Assembly: GCA_038524795.1 (NCBI GenBank)
Contig: JBCBIJ010000005.1
Location: forward strand, 248,001 to 312,000
DNA from: CALBPI01 sp038524795
GTDB taxonomy: Bacteria > Pseudomonadota > Gammaproteobacteria > Steroidobacterales > Woeseiaceae
Length of the DNA: 64,000 nt
Direction of reading: 5' to 3'
Positions 53,340 through 64,000 of this stretch are shown piece by piece (the first letter of the stretch is position 1; each line of letters starts with the position of its first letter). The notes under the pieces were generated by a model. The model was given only the letters and a program-made list of their open reading frames with translations. It ran no database searches and was not told where the DNA came from. Both the position numbers and the translations under genes were made by a program.

Positions 53340-53729
53340 ATGAAACGAGTGAGTGTGAAAAACGGCATGAGCACGAGCAGGGCGATGGCAGAGCACGATC
53401 CCGACGAGCCGACCGGCCCCGACGAACACGTCGGCGACACCGGTACGGTCACAGAGGAAGCGCGGCCGAAACTCAAGAAACCACCGCTTTACCGGGTGGT
53501 GCTGCTCAACGACGACTACACCCCCATGGAGTTTGTCGTCCAGATCCTCGAGCAGGTGTTTTCGCACGACCGCGCGCTCGCCACGCGCATCATGCTCGAG
53601 GTCCACACGAAAGGAAAAGGCGTTTGCGGGGTCTTTACCTATGACGTTGCAGAAACCAAGGTCGCCCAAGTGACCAAAGCGGCAGAACAGCACCAGCACC
53701 CGTTGCTGTGCACGATGGAAGCCGACTGA
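53340..53729 (+). CDS. clpS: ATP-dependent Clp protease adaptor ClpS
   Basis: Adaptor that binds N-degron substrates (N-terminal Leu, Phe, Trp, Tyr) and hands them to ClpA. 129 residues from the first ATG; ATG codons at 53367 and 53385 are equally possible, since none has a strong ribosome-binding site and E. coli ClpS has only 106 residues. Core motif YRVVLLNDDYTPMEFVVQIL at 51-70, with N57, D58, D59 and His89 (MLEVHTKGKGVCG) as ligand-pocket residues. clpA follows 28 bases later. Confidence 0.95.
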   Translation: MKRVSVKNGMSTSRAMAEHDPDEPTGPDEHVGDTGTVTEEARPKLKKPPLYRVVLLNDDYTPMEFVVQILEQVFSHDRALATRIMLEVHTKGKGVCGVFTYDVAETKVAQVTKAAEQHQHPLLCTMEAD

Positions 53730-53757
53730 TGGCGCAAGCCACGACACGGAGAGCAAG

Positions 53758-56085
53758 ATGCTGAACAGCGAATTGGAGTTCTGCCTCAACGAGGCATTCC
53801 AGTCAGCACGTGACCAGCGGCATGAGTTCATGACCGTTGAGCACCTGTTGCTCGCAATCCTCGATATCCCCGAGGTTTACGACCTGCTGCGCGCGCTTGA
53901 AGCCGATATCAATCGGCTGCGGCGCGAGCTCAACGAGGTTATTGGACAAACCACACCCCGGCTTGGCGAGGACGTCGATCAGGAAGTGCAGCCCACGCTG
54001 GGATTCCAGCGCGTGGTGCAGCGCGCCGTGTTCCACGTCCAGTCGAGCGGCAAGAAAGAGGTCACGGGCGTTAACATACTCGTGGCGATCTTCAGCGAGA
54101 AGCAGTCGCAGGCGGTGTATCTGCTCAACCTGCAGGACATCACGCGTCTCGATGTCGTCAACTACATCTCGCACGGCGTCAGCCGCGCTGGTGAGTACGG
54201 CGAAGAGGGCGAAGAGCTTGGCACCACGGGTGAGGGCGAAGAGGGCGAGGCACCGCGATCAGCACTCGACGAGTACGCCACAAATCTCAACAGTGAGGCC
54301 GAATCGGGCCGCATCGACCCGCTCATCGGGCGTACGCTCGAGGTTGAGCGCACGATCGAGATCCTTTGTCGCCGCCGCAAGAACAACCCGCTCTACGTGG
54401 GCGAGGCCGGCGTGGGCAAGACAGCCATTGCCGAAGGTCTGGCGCGGTTGATCGTTGAGGGCGACGTACCTGAAGTACTCGCCGACGCGACGATTTACTC
54501 GCTCGACATGGGCGCGCTTGTGGCGGGCACCAAGTACCGCGGCGATTTTGAGAAACGGCTCAAGGCCGTCGTCAAGGAACTCTCTGAGGCGCCCAACTCG
54601 GTGCTGTTTATCGACGAGATTCACACCATCATCGGTGCCGGCGCCGCCTCGGGCGGTGTCATGGACGCGTCCAACCTGATCAAGCCCGTGCTGGCCAACG
54701 GCCGGCTGCGTTGTATCGGTTCCACGACCTACCAGGAGTACCGGGGTATTTTCGAGAAGGACCACGCGCTCGCGCGGCGCTTCCAGAAGATCGACATCCC
54801 CGAGCCCTCGGTCGAAGAAACGGTGCAAATCCTCGCGGGGCTGCAAAGCCGCTTCGAAGCCCATCACGGTGTGCGCTATGAGAGTGATGCACTGCAGGCA
54901 GCGGCCGAGCTTGCGGCCCGGCACATCAACGACCGGCACCTGCCTGACAAGGCCATCGATGTCATCGACGAGGCCGGCGCGAACTTGCGCCTGCAGCCTG
55001 AGGCCACTCGCCCCGAGTCGGTGACTGTCGAAGCCGTGCAGAACATCGTCGCGCGTATGGCGCGAATCCCGCCTGCCAGTGTATCGGTGTCGGACCGGGC
55101 CACGCTGCGCAACCTCGAACGCGACCTCAAGATGGTCATCTTCGGTCAGGACGCCGCCATCGAGGCGCTGTCCTCGTCGATCAAGATGGCGCGCTCGGGC
55201 CTCAACGACGAAGAGAAGCCTGTCGGCTCGTTCCTGTTCGCCGGGCCTACGGGCGTCGGCAAGACCGAGGTCACGCGTCAGCTTGCCGCATCACTGGGTA
55301 TTGAGCTGCTGCGCTTCGACATGTCCGAATACATGGAGCGGCACACCGTATCGCGGCTCATCGGTGCACCGCCGGGCTACGTCGGCTACGACCAGGGTGG
55401 TCTGCTCACGGAAGCCGTGAACAAGAACCCGCACGCGGTCGTGTTGCTTGACGAAATCGAGAAGGCGCACCCCGAGGTCTTCAACCTGCTGTTGCAAGTC
55501 ATGGACCACGGTACGCTGACGGACAACAACGGTCGCAAGGCAGATTTCCGCAACGTGGTGCTCGTGATGACGACCAACTCGGGTGCGCAGGAAATGAGCC
55601 GCGCCTCCATTGGCTTTACACAGCAAGACCACACGAGCGACGGCATGGAAGTTATCCGGCGCACGTTTACGCCGGAATTCCGCAACCGACTGGATGCCAT
55701 CATCCAGTTCGAGCCGCTGGACCCGCATTCAATCGCTCGGGTCGTCGACAAGCTAGTCGTCGAACTCGAAGGTCGCCTGCTGAGCTCCAACGTCACGCTC
55801 GAGCTCAGCGACGAAGCTCGCGACTGGATCGCGGACCGTGGTTACGACAAAGCGATGGGCGCGCGACCGATGGCGCGCATCATCCAGAAGTACGTGAAGC
55901 GCCCGCTGGCCGACGACCTGCTGTTCGGTGAGCTGTCAGAAGGTGGGCACGTACGGGTGTGCGTGGTCGATGGCGAACTCAAGCTTGAGTTCGAGCGCCA
56001 GACACCCCGGCTGACGCACCAGTCGGCCGAGTCAGGCGATGCGTCGGATGCGCCCTCTGATGAGCCACAGGAACCCGGCGCCTGA
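53758..56085 (+). CDS. clpA: ATP-dependent Clp protease ATPase subunit ClpA
   Basis: 775-residue AAA+ unfoldase that feeds substrates to ClpP. N-terminal Clp repeat domain (NEAFQSARDQRHEFMTVEHLL), first AAA domain with Walker A GEAGVGKTA near 215, second with GPTGVGKTE near 497. The IGF loop that docks on ClpP is at about residues 618-620 (RASIGFTQQ). C-terminal tail is acidic and proline-rich. GGAG site before the ATG. clpP is not in the window. Its stop codon lies in the loop of a terminator hairpin. Confidence 0.97.
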   Translation: MLNSELEFCLNEAFQSARDQRHEFMTVEHLLLAILDIPEVYDLLRALEADINRLRRELNEVIGQTTPRLGEDVDQEVQPTLGFQRVVQRAVFHVQSSGKKEVTGVNILVAIFSEKQSQAVYLLNLQDITRLDVVNYISHGVSRAGEYGEEGEELGTTGEGEEGEAPRSALDEYATNLNSEAESGRIDPLIGRTLEVERTIEILCRRRKNNPLYVGEAGVGKTAIAEGLARLIVEGDVPEVLADATIYSLDMGALVAGTKYRGDFEKRLKAVVKELSEAPNSVLFIDEIHTIIGAGAASGGVMDASNLIKPVLANGRLRCIGSTTYQEYRGIFEKDHALARRFQKIDIPEPSVEETVQILAGLQSRFEAHHGVRYESDALQAAAELAARHINDRHLPDKAIDVIDEAGANLRLQPEATRPESVTVEAVQNIVARMARIPPASVSVSDRATLRNLERDLKMVIFGQDAAIEALSSSIKMARSGLNDEEKPVGSFLFAGPTGVGKTEVTRQLAASLGIELLRFDMSEYMERHTVSRLIGAPPGYVGYDQGGLLTEAVNKNPHAVVLLDEIEKAHPEVFNLLLQVMDHGTLTDNNGRKADFRNVVLVMTTNSGAQEMSRASIGFTQQDHTSDGMEVIRRTFTPEFRNRLDAIIQFEPLDPHSIARVVDKLVVELEGRLLSSNVTLELSDEARDWIADRGYDKAMGARPMARIIQKYVKRPLADDLLFGELSEGGHVRVCVVDGELKLEFERQTPRLTHQSAESGDASDAPSDEPQEPGA

Positions 56086-56107
56086 GGGCGCCGGTGTTCG
56101 TTCATTC
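56075..56107 (+). terminator. Intrinsic terminator with the clpA stop codon in its loop
   Basis: A perfect 8-bp GC stem (56075-56082 with 56087-56094) has the four-base loop TGAG, where TGA is the clpA stop codon. A moderately T-rich tail follows (56095-56107). Confidence 0.6.
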
Positions 56108-56153
56108 TGGGTAGAGCGTCGGGGTCCGGACGGCACCCGCGCGAAACCGGGTA

Positions 56154-56372
56154 CTAGCGACCGCGGTAGACGATACGGCCTTTGCTCAGGTCGTAGGGCG
56201 TCAACTCGACCGTGACCTTGTCGCCGGTCAGGATACGAATGTAGTGCTTGCGCATCTTGCCTGAGATGTGCGCGGTCACCGTGTGACCGTTCTCAAGCTC
56301 CACGCGAAACGTCGTGTTGGGCAGCGTGTCGATGACGACGCCTTCCATCTGAATGGCTTCTTCCTTTGCCAA
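56154..56372 (-). CDS. infA: Translation initiation factor IF-1
   Basis: 72-residue OB-fold initiation factor, almost identical to other gammaproteobacterial IF-1 (MEGVVIDTLPNTTFRVELEN, HISGKMRKHYIRILTGDKV). The start is TTG at 56372, giving M-A-K-E-E-A and exactly 72 residues; AAGAGGT lies 8 bases upstream. A longer frame from TTG 56390 has no homology. Convergent with clpA and preceded on the same strand by aat, the common aat/infA/clpA neighbourhood. Confidence 0.97.
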   Translation of the reverse strand: MAKEEAIQMEGVVIDTLPNTTFRVELENGHTVTAHISGKMRKHYIRILTGDKVTVELTPYDLSKGRIVYRGR

Positions 56373-56445
56373 GTAGCCGTACCTCTTCAAAAAAGTGGCG
56401 GAATTGTCCGCAAATGCCTGCGCAATTGCAATGTGCCAGCGCCGA

Positions 56446-57150
56446 TTACGCCAGCGCCTCGGAAATGGGGGCTGGTTGCCAGGCTTTCAAGCGCGTACAG
56501 CTGCGGCTCAGCAGCTCGCAGAACACCTGCCGGGACAGGTTGGTGGCGCCCAGCGTTTCGAGGTGGGCCGTATGCATCTGGCAGTCGAGCACCGCAAAGC
56601 CGTCGCGCTCAAGCAGCGTGCACAGGTACCAGAGTGCGAGCTTCGAGGCGTCGGTGAGCCGGTGAAACATCGACTCCCCAAAAAAGGCGCCATCAATGGC
56701 AACGCCGTAGACGCCGCCAGCCAGTTGCCCGTCTAGACAGACTTCGACACTGTGAGCCCATCCGGCCTGATGCAGGTCTATGTAGGCGCGCCGCATTGCG
56801 GGCGTAATCCAGGTGCCTTCCTGGCCCGGACGCGACTCGGCACAGGCATCGATGACGCCCTCGAAGTCGCGATTGGTGGTGAATGACCAGTCACCCCGTC
56901 GGAGCGTCCGCCGCAACGAACGGCTCGCGTGAAACTCTGCGGGCCGCAGCACCATGCGCGGGTCAGGACTCCACCAGAGGATGGGTTGGCCCTCGCTGTA
57001 CCAGGGAAAAATCCCGCGCTGGTAGGCAGCCAGCAGCCGTTCAACGGCAAGGTCGCCTCCGGCGGCGAGTAACCCGTTGGGCTCGTCGAGCGCTGATTCC
57101 GGGTCGGGGAAATCCACGCCGGGTTGGGTACCCAGCCAGTACAGGCTCAC
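56446..57150 (-). CDS. aat: Leucyl/phenylalanyl-tRNA-protein transferase
   Basis: Attaches Leu or Phe from tRNA to proteins with N-terminal Lys or Arg, making them ClpS substrates. GTG at 57150 with GGAGA at 7 bases gives 234 residues, the E. coli length. Motifs: NGLLAAGGDL, AYQRGIFPWY, ILWWSPDPRMVL, GTWITPAMRRAY, HSVEVCLDGQLAGGVYGVA and GESMFHRLTDASKLAL. Overlaps the GNAT-like gene by 4 bases (GTGA). Near clpS and clpA, with which it forms one pathway. Confidence 0.97.
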   Translation of the reverse strand: MSLYWLGTQPGVDFPDPESALDEPNGLLAAGGDLAVERLLAAYQRGIFPWYSEGQPILWWSPDPRMVLRPAEFHASRSLRRTLRRGDWSFTTNRDFEGVIDACAESRPGQEGTWITPAMRRAYIDLHQAGWAHSVEVCLDGQLAGGVYGVAIDGAFFGESMFHRLTDASKLALWYLCTLLERDGFAVLDCQMHTAHLETLGATNLSRQVFCELLSRSCTRLKAWQPAPISEALA

Positions 57151-58313
57151 GTTGCATCTCCGCTGTCGACGGCGCGAAACGGTGAGTGACCATCGATGTA
57201 ACGCATGTATTGGTCGACGCCTGCGGCCTCGCGTTCGATGTAATCGCCGATGGCGGCCGCAAACTGCGGGTGGGCGAGCCAGTGCGCTGACGCGGTGCGC
57301 ACGGGTAAGAAGCCGCGCGCCACTTTGTGCTCGCCTTGCGTGCCGGGTTCGAATCGCGTGATGCCTTCCTTGATGCAGTGCTCGATGCCCTGGTAGTAAC
57401 ACGTTTCGAAATGCAGGCTGTGGTAGTCGCGGTCGCTGCCCCAGTAACGGCCGTAGAGACTGTCAACGCCGCGCAGCAGGATGGCTGCCGCGACGTTGCG
57501 TTCGCCATGTCTTGCGAGCACGACCTCGAGCGCGTCGGGCTTGGTGTCGCGCAGCGTCTGGAAGAATTCCAGGTTCAAATAGGGCGTGTGGCCGCGCGCC
57601 GCGAATGTGTAGCTGCACAAGCGCCAGGCGTCGGCCAGATCGGCCTCGCTGATCGCCGCCGCGGGGATGACCTCGTGACGAATGCCGGCCTCAGCCACGC
57701 GGCGGCGCTCGCGGCGCGCATTCTTGCGTTTCTTGCTCGTAAACGCCGCCAAAAACTGATCGAAGTCCGTGTAGTTCGCGTTGTGCCAGTGAAACTGGCA
57801 ATCCTGACGCAGAATCATGCCCGCGGCCTCGCAGGGGGCGCGTTCTTCATCGGCGATGAATTGCAGGTGCAGCGACGGAAAAGACTGCTCGCGCGCGAAC
57901 GCCAACACGGCTTCGAGCATGGCCTCGCGAATGGCTGCGGCGTCGTCGCCAGCTGCCACACAGAGCTTGCTGGCTGTGGCCGGTGTAAATGGCGTCGCGC
58001 TAACGAGTTTCGGGTAGTACTCGAGCCCGGCGCGACGGTAGGCGTCGGCCCAGCCCCAGTCGAACACGAACTCGCCCCAGGAGTGCGCCTTCTGGTAGAG
58101 CGGCATGACGCCAACGAGCGCATCGTCGCGCTCGACCGTGACGTGGCAGGGCAGCCAGCCCGTTTCGGGTGAGACGCTGCCCGATGTCTCGGCTGCGTCG
58201 AGAAATGCATGCGACAGGTGCGGCAAATCGGGCGCCACGAGGGCGTCCCAGTCATCGGCACGAATGTCGGACATGGCGGCCTGAAACCGCACGTTCAGGC
58301 GTTGTTGCGCCAT
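57147..58313 (-). CDS. GNAT-like protein of the PF04339 (DUF482, FemAB-related) family
   Basis: 388-residue cytoplasmic protein. Diagnostic segments: HAFLDAAETSGSVSPETGW, HSWGEFVFDWGWADAYRRAG, YYPKLVSATPFTPATASKL, the central KKRKNARRERR stretch, and SLHFETCYYQGIEHCIKEGI near the C-terminus. The family is annotated as peptidoglycan-biosynthesis or N-acetyltransferase related, but no substrate is proven to my knowledge. ATG at 58313 chosen; a GTG at 58334 is in frame. Overlaps aat, where many relatives carry the Ate-like transferase bpt between aat and infA; that gene is absent here. Confidence 0.85.
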   Translation of the reverse strand: MAQQRLNVRFQAAMSDIRADDWDALVAPDLPHLSHAFLDAAETSGSVSPETGWLPCHVTVERDDALVGVMPLYQKAHSWGEFVFDWGWADAYRRAGLEYYPKLVSATPFTPATASKLCVAAGDDAAAIREAMLEAVLAFAREQSFPSLHLQFIADEERAPCEAAGMILRQDCQFHWHNANYTDFDQFLAAFTSKKRKNARRERRRVAEAGIRHEVIPAAAISEADLADAWRLCSYTFAARGHTPYLNLEFFQTLRDTKPDALEVVLARHGERNVAAAILLRGVDSLYGRYWGSDRDYHSLHFETCYYQGIEHCIKEGITRFEPGTQGEHKVARGFLPVRTASAHWLAHPQFAAAIGDYIEREAAGVDQYMRYIDGHSPFRAVDSGDAT

Positions 58314-58374
58314 GTGGACGGGGACTCCCTGCACGAGACCGGTGCGGGTGGTGGGTTTGTAATAATATTGCGGA

Positions 58375-60708
<2,334 letters not shown>

Positions 60709-60758
60709 ATGCCCAAGGCGTCAGGGAACCCCTGCACGCGACCACGCTCTGAGGTGTC

Positions 60759-61478
60759 ATGAAGCACGCATTCGCATTTCTGGTTTTGCTGTTCATCGCG
60801 GCTTCCGCAACGGCGCAACAGGCCGAGCTTGACGCTCGCGCGCAAGAACTCCTCAAGGCGCTGGCTGAAGATGTCGAGTCGCTGAGTGGACGCTTCTATC
60901 AGACCGTCACGGGCAACGACGGGCGGGTTAAGGAGCGCGCGGAAGGCGACTTCGCGATCGTACGACCCGGCCGCTTCGACTGGGTCTACGTCAATCCCTA
61001 CGAGCAACGCATCGTGGCCGATGGCACCAACCTCTGGCTGCACGACGTCGACCTCGAACAAGTGTCTGTTCGCGATCAGACGGATGCCCTGGCAACGTCA
61101 CCGGCCGGCATTCTGGGTGGTGGCGCGGACGCATTGGCGGCGTTCGCGTTCGAGGGCGCTTTTGAAGCCGACAGCATCCTCTGGGCGCAGCTCGCGGCAA
61201 CCGATGACAACAGCGATTTTCGAGCCGTCCGCATTGGCTTCGATCCCGAATCGGGTGTGCTGGCGGCAATGGAGCTCGGTGACAGTCTCTCGCAACGAAC
61301 CTTCATAGAATTCTCCGGCGTGGTTCAGGACGAACCCGTCGATGCGACGCGCTTTGAGTTCACACCGCCGCCAGGGGCCGACGTTAGCGGTACGCCTGCC
61401 GGCATGGTGGCGCCCGAGTCGGCCGGCGACGTCAATGCCCCGGAGACGCCCGTCACCATCATTCCCGGACTCGGCTAA
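60759..61478 (+). CDS. lolA: Outer-membrane lipoprotein carrier protein LolA
   Basis: 239-residue periplasmic carrier that receives lipoproteins from LolCDE. Signal peptide at residues 1-19 (FAFLVLLFIAASATAQ). LolA pattern: SGRFYQTVTGNDGRVKERAEGDF, IVRPGRFDWVYVNPYEQ, RIVADGTNLWLHDVDLEQVSV, and FEFTPPPGADV. The C-terminal 30 residues after the normal end (from SGTPAGMV) are an unusual Pro/Ala/Glu-rich extension. Between ftsK and rarA, the usual place. Confidence 0.95.
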   Translation: MKHAFAFLVLLFIAASATAQQAELDARAQELLKALAEDVESLSGRFYQTVTGNDGRVKERAEGDFAIVRPGRFDWVYVNPYEQRIVADGTNLWLHDVDLEQVSVRDQTDALATSPAGILGGGADALAAFAFEGAFEADSILWAQLAATDDNSDFRAVRIGFDPESGVLAAMELGDSLSQRTFIEFSGVVQDEPVDATRFEFTPPPGADVSGTPAGMVAPESAGDVNAPETPVTIIPGLG

Positions 61479-61480
61479 CG

Positions 61481-61867
61481 GTGCGTGACCTGCGCTTTGC
61501 GCAGCTGTGGCGGGCTGGTGGGTTTGGGCTGCTGACCATCATGGTGATTGCGCTGCTGTTGCCGGGCGGCGGCCAGGTTCTGCCACCGGGCAATTTCGAC
61601 AAGGCGGCGCACATCATCGGTTTCTTTGGTGCCACGATGTGGTTTGCGGGTGTGTACCGTCGCTCGCGCTGGCCGCAGGTGGCCGTGGGCATGATGGCGT
61701 TTGGTGGGATCACCGAGCTGGCACAGGGCTTATTGACACGGTCGCGCAGCGCCGACCCCATCGATTTTGTTGCCGACGCCGGGGGCGTGTTGCTGGCGTT
61801 GGCCGTCGCGCGCGCTGGACTTGAGCACTGGCCGCGTTGGTTGGAACGCCTCGTGTTGCGCTCGTGA
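61481..61867 (+). CDS. VanZ-like membrane protein
   Basis: 128-residue inner-membrane protein with four hydrophobic segments (about residues 11-30, 42-62, 66-84, 98-115). The pattern FDKAAHIIGFFGATMWFAG and FGGITELAQGLLTRSRSADPIDFVADAGG (shortened here) matches VanZ-like proteins, with the conserved acidic residues in TELAQ and DFVAD. Function in this context unknown. GTG start 2 bases after lolA; overlaps rarA by 4 bases (GTGA). Confidence 0.85.
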   Translation: MRDLRFAQLWRAGGFGLLTIMVIALLLPGGGQVLPPGNFDKAAHIIGFFGATMWFAGVYRRSRWPQVAVGMMAFGGITELAQGLLTRSRSADPIDFVADAGGVLLALAVARAGLEHWPRWLERLVLRS

Positions 61868-63168
61868 GCGTCGACGCCCGACCACTGGCCGACCGCGCGC
61901 GACCCAGGCAGGTTGCCGAAATCTCGGGGCAGCAACATGTCTTGGCGACGGGTAAGCCACTTGCAGAGATTCTCGAACGCGGCCTACCCGCATCGATGAT
62001 TTTCTGGGGCCCGCCCGGCACGGGTAAGACCACGCTGGCGCGGCTTATCGCCGCGAGTGGCAACGCGGAGTTCATCGCGCTCTCCGCCGTCATGGCCGGT
62101 GTTCGCGACGTGCGTGCCGCAGTTGACGCGGCCAAGGCCACACAGTCGGCCGAAGGTCGGCGCACCGTGCTGTTTGTCGATGAGGTGCATCGTTTCAACA
62201 AGGCGCAGCAAGACGCGTTCCTGCCGTTCATCGAGGACGGCACGATTTTGTTCGTCGGTGCGACTACGGAGAATCCGGCGTTTGCGCTCAATAACGCGCT
62301 GCTGTCGCGGGCGCGGGTCATTGTGCTCAAGGCACTGCAGGCTGAAGATCTCATCTCGCTCTACCGCGGTCTCGCTGACCGACTCGATCCCGACGACCCC
62401 GTCCTTGGGCTTGCGCTCGCTGACGAACAGCTCGCGTGGCTTGCCGATGTCGCCGATGGCGATGCGCGGCGGTTTCTCAACCTCATTGAGCTCTGTGCGC
62501 AGCTCGCAGAGTCCGATGGCAGCCTCGGTGACGCCGCGTTGTCGGAAGTGGCCGAGGGACGGACGGCGCGTTTTGATAAGGGCGGCGATGCCTTCTACGA
62601 CCAAGTCTCGGCGCTGCACAAGGCCGTGCGGGGCTCAGATCCTGACGCATCGCTGTACTGGCTGCAGCGCATGCTTACAGCTGGTTGTGATCCGCACTAC
62701 ATCGCACGCCGCGTGATCCGCATGGCCAGCGAGGACATCGGCAACGCGGATCCACGTGCGCTGACCATTGCGCTGGACGCCTGGCAGGCGCTGGAGCGGC
62801 TGGGCAGCCCCGAGGGCGAGCTCGCGCTGGGGCAAGCCGTGGTGTTCATGGCCGTGGCTGCCAAGAGCAACGCCGTCTACACAGCCTTCAAGGCGGCTGC
62901 CCAGGACGCGAAGCAGGGCGCCTCGCACGAGGTTCCCGTACACCTGCGGAATGCGCCGACGCGGCTGGCCAAGTCGCTGGGCCACGGCAGTGGGTATCGC
63001 TACCCGCACGATGAGCCCGACGGCTTCGCAGCCGGCGTGGACTACTTTCCGCCGGAAATGGGGCGGCGAACGTACTATCATCCCGTGCCGCGCGGGCTTG
63101 AACTCAAAGTGCGTGACAAGCTTGCCGCATTGGCGAAAGCCAATGCAGCGGCTCGCGACGACGACTGA
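61864..63168 (+). CDS. rarA: Replication-associated recombination protein RarA (MgsA)
   Basis: AAA+ ATPase acting at stalled forks. GTG at 61864 gives 434 residues (E. coli 447). Walker A FWGPPGTGKTTLAR at about 47-60, Walker B LFVDEVHRFNKAQQD, sensor GATTENPAFALNNALLSR. C-terminal domain has GSDPDASLYWLQRML, ARRVIRMASEDIGNADPRAL and YRYPHDEPDGF. Located between lolA and serS as in many gammaproteobacteria. Confidence 0.96.
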   Translation: MSVDARPLADRARPRQVAEISGQQHVLATGKPLAEILERGLPASMIFWGPPGTGKTTLARLIAASGNAEFIALSAVMAGVRDVRAAVDAAKATQSAEGRRTVLFVDEVHRFNKAQQDAFLPFIEDGTILFVGATTENPAFALNNALLSRARVIVLKALQAEDLISLYRGLADRLDPDDPVLGLALADEQLAWLADVADGDARRFLNLIELCAQLAESDGSLGDAALSEVAEGRTARFDKGGDAFYDQVSALHKAVRGSDPDASLYWLQRMLTAGCDPHYIARRVIRMASEDIGNADPRALTIALDAWQALERLGSPEGELALGQAVVFMAVAAKSNAVYTAFKAAAQDAKQGASHEVPVHLRNAPTRLAKSLGHGSGYRYPHDEPDGFAAGVDYFPPEMGRRTYYHPVPRGLELKVRDKLAALAKANAAARDDD

Positions 63169-63208
63169 CGCGCGACAGACCACCGTTTTCCAACAGGCCG
63201 GACCGCCA

Positions 63209-64000
63209 TGATCGATCCGAAACTCATGCGCAACGAGCTCGATGCCGTTGCCGACAATCTCGCCCGACGCGGCTTCGAACTCGACCGCAAAGAACTCGCC
63301 GAGCTCGAGTCGAGCCGCAAGACGTTGCAGCTCGAGACTGAAGCGCTGCGCAAGCAGCGCAACGACAGCGCCAAGGCCATCGGTATGGCAAAGGGGCGCG
63401 GCGAGGATATTGAGCCGTTATTGGCCGCCCAGCGCGAGGCCGGGCAGGCGCTCGATGATCATGAGACGCGACTGTCGGAAGTCGCAGATGCGCTGGAGGC
63501 CCTGCAGCTTGGTGTCCCGAACCTACTTGACGACGCCGTGCCCGAGGGTCGAGACGAGACCGACAACGTCGTCGTGCGTACCTGGGGTGACGCAATCCCG
63601 GTAGAGGATGCGCCCGATCACATCGCCATTGGTGAGGCGCTGGGCGGTATCGACTTCGCGGCCGCGGCGAGCCTCTCCGGTACGCGTTTCGCCGTGCTGC
63701 GGCGTGACATTGCGCGACTGCACCGTGCGCTGATCCAGTTCATGCTCGACCTGCACGTCAACGAGCACGGCTACGAAGAGGTGTATGTGCCATACCTCGT
63801 GCAGTCGCACGCGTTGCTCGGCACGGGCCAGCTGCCCAAGTTCGAGGAAGACCTGTTTCGTATCGATGATGAGCGCGGCTTCTACCTCATCCCGACGGCC
63901 GAAGTGCCGATCACCAACCTCGTGCGCGAACAGGTGCTCGATGGCGACAGCCTGCCGCTGAAGTTTGCGGCGCACACGCCGTGCTTTCGGTCCGAAGCGG
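63209..64000 (+). CDS. serS: Seryl-tRNA synthetase, 3' end cut by the window
   Basis: Class II aminoacyl-tRNA synthetase. The first 264 codons are present. N-terminal coiled-coil arm at about residues 30-100 (KRGFELDRKEL-type opening, then RKTLQLETEALRKQRN), followed by the catalytic core with GTRFAVLRRDIARLHRAL, YEEVYVPYLVQ, GTGQLPKFEEDLF and the class II motif 2 region (YLIPTAEVPITNL; CFRSEA at the window end). ATG at 63209, 40 bases after rarA. Confidence 0.97.

Noticed and set aside
53112..53831. 239-codon minus-strand frame across clpS and its upstream gap
   Set aside because: Antisense to the conserved clpS coding region; no family features. A similar minus-strand frame at 53207-53476 was rejected for the same reason.

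Overview
The window is a 64 kb, GC-rich stretch of a gammaproteobacterial chromosome with almost no non-coding space. It holds about 62 protein-coding genes, nearly all housekeeping, and neighbours usually overlap by 1 to 20 bases. The order of several blocks matches what I recall from Pseudomonas and relatives: lepA-lepB-rnc-era-recO-pdxJ-acpS; nagZ next to a methylthioinosine phosphorylase; lolCED, comEC, exbBD, msbA-lpxK-kdsB; rne/rluC, maf/yceD-rpmF-plsX-fabH; aat-infA-clpA-clpS; ftsK-lolA-rarA-serS. Coq7 in place of UbiF, a split type II secretion locus and a full lexA-imuA-imuB-dnaE2 cassette suggest a free-living, probably aquatic or soil gammaproteobacterium near the Pseudomonas/Xanthomonas/Chromatiales grade. 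The species cannot be named from the sequence. I recognised no rRNA, tRNA, insertion sequence, prophage or CRISPR array.

Layout. 1-10224 (+): translation, RNA processing and cofactor genes from lepA (5' cut) to a purine nucleoside phosphorylase. 10326-16086: a PAS/degenerate-GGDEF protein, then csiV, mfd and a small periplasmic protein on the minus strand. 16236-26965 (+): lipoprotein export (lolC, lolE, lolD), a minus-strand DUF2062 protein, comEC, a TolQ/ExbB-TolR/ExbD pair and the lipid A/Kdo genes msbA, lpxK, kdsB. 26967-30068: a glutathione peroxidase and coq7 on the minus strand, a small unknown gene, a DUF1835 protein and a low-molecular-weight phosphatase. 30072-38742: rne with a long structured leader, rluC, maf, yceD-rpmF-plsX-fabH and two small DUF proteins. 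38821-40323: an L,D-transpeptidase convergent with an OprI/Lpp-like lipoprotein. 40605-46927: lexA with two SOS boxes, imuA, imuB, dnaE2. 46955-53045 (-): a small acidic protein and gspF, gspE, gspD, gspC. 53340-58313: clpS, clpA, then infA, aat and a GNAT-like gene on the minus strand. 58375-64000 (+): ftsK, lolA, a VanZ-like protein, rarA and serS (3' cut).

Functional groupings. LolCDE (16-19 kb) and LolA (60.7 kb) form one lipoprotein pathway, whose likely clients include the OprI/Lpp homologue; the transpeptidase beside it could tie that lipoprotein to peptidoglycan. LexA and the ImuA/ImuB/DnaE2 mutasome form an SOS mutagenesis unit; Mfd and RarA are further DNA-repair genes. Aat, ClpS and ClpA make up the tagging, recognition and unfolding steps of the bacterial N-degron pathway. 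The most notable non-coding signals are an intrinsic-terminator-like hairpin with nine T inside the first codons of imuA, a promoter and branched RNA fold in the rne leader, and twin LexA operators.
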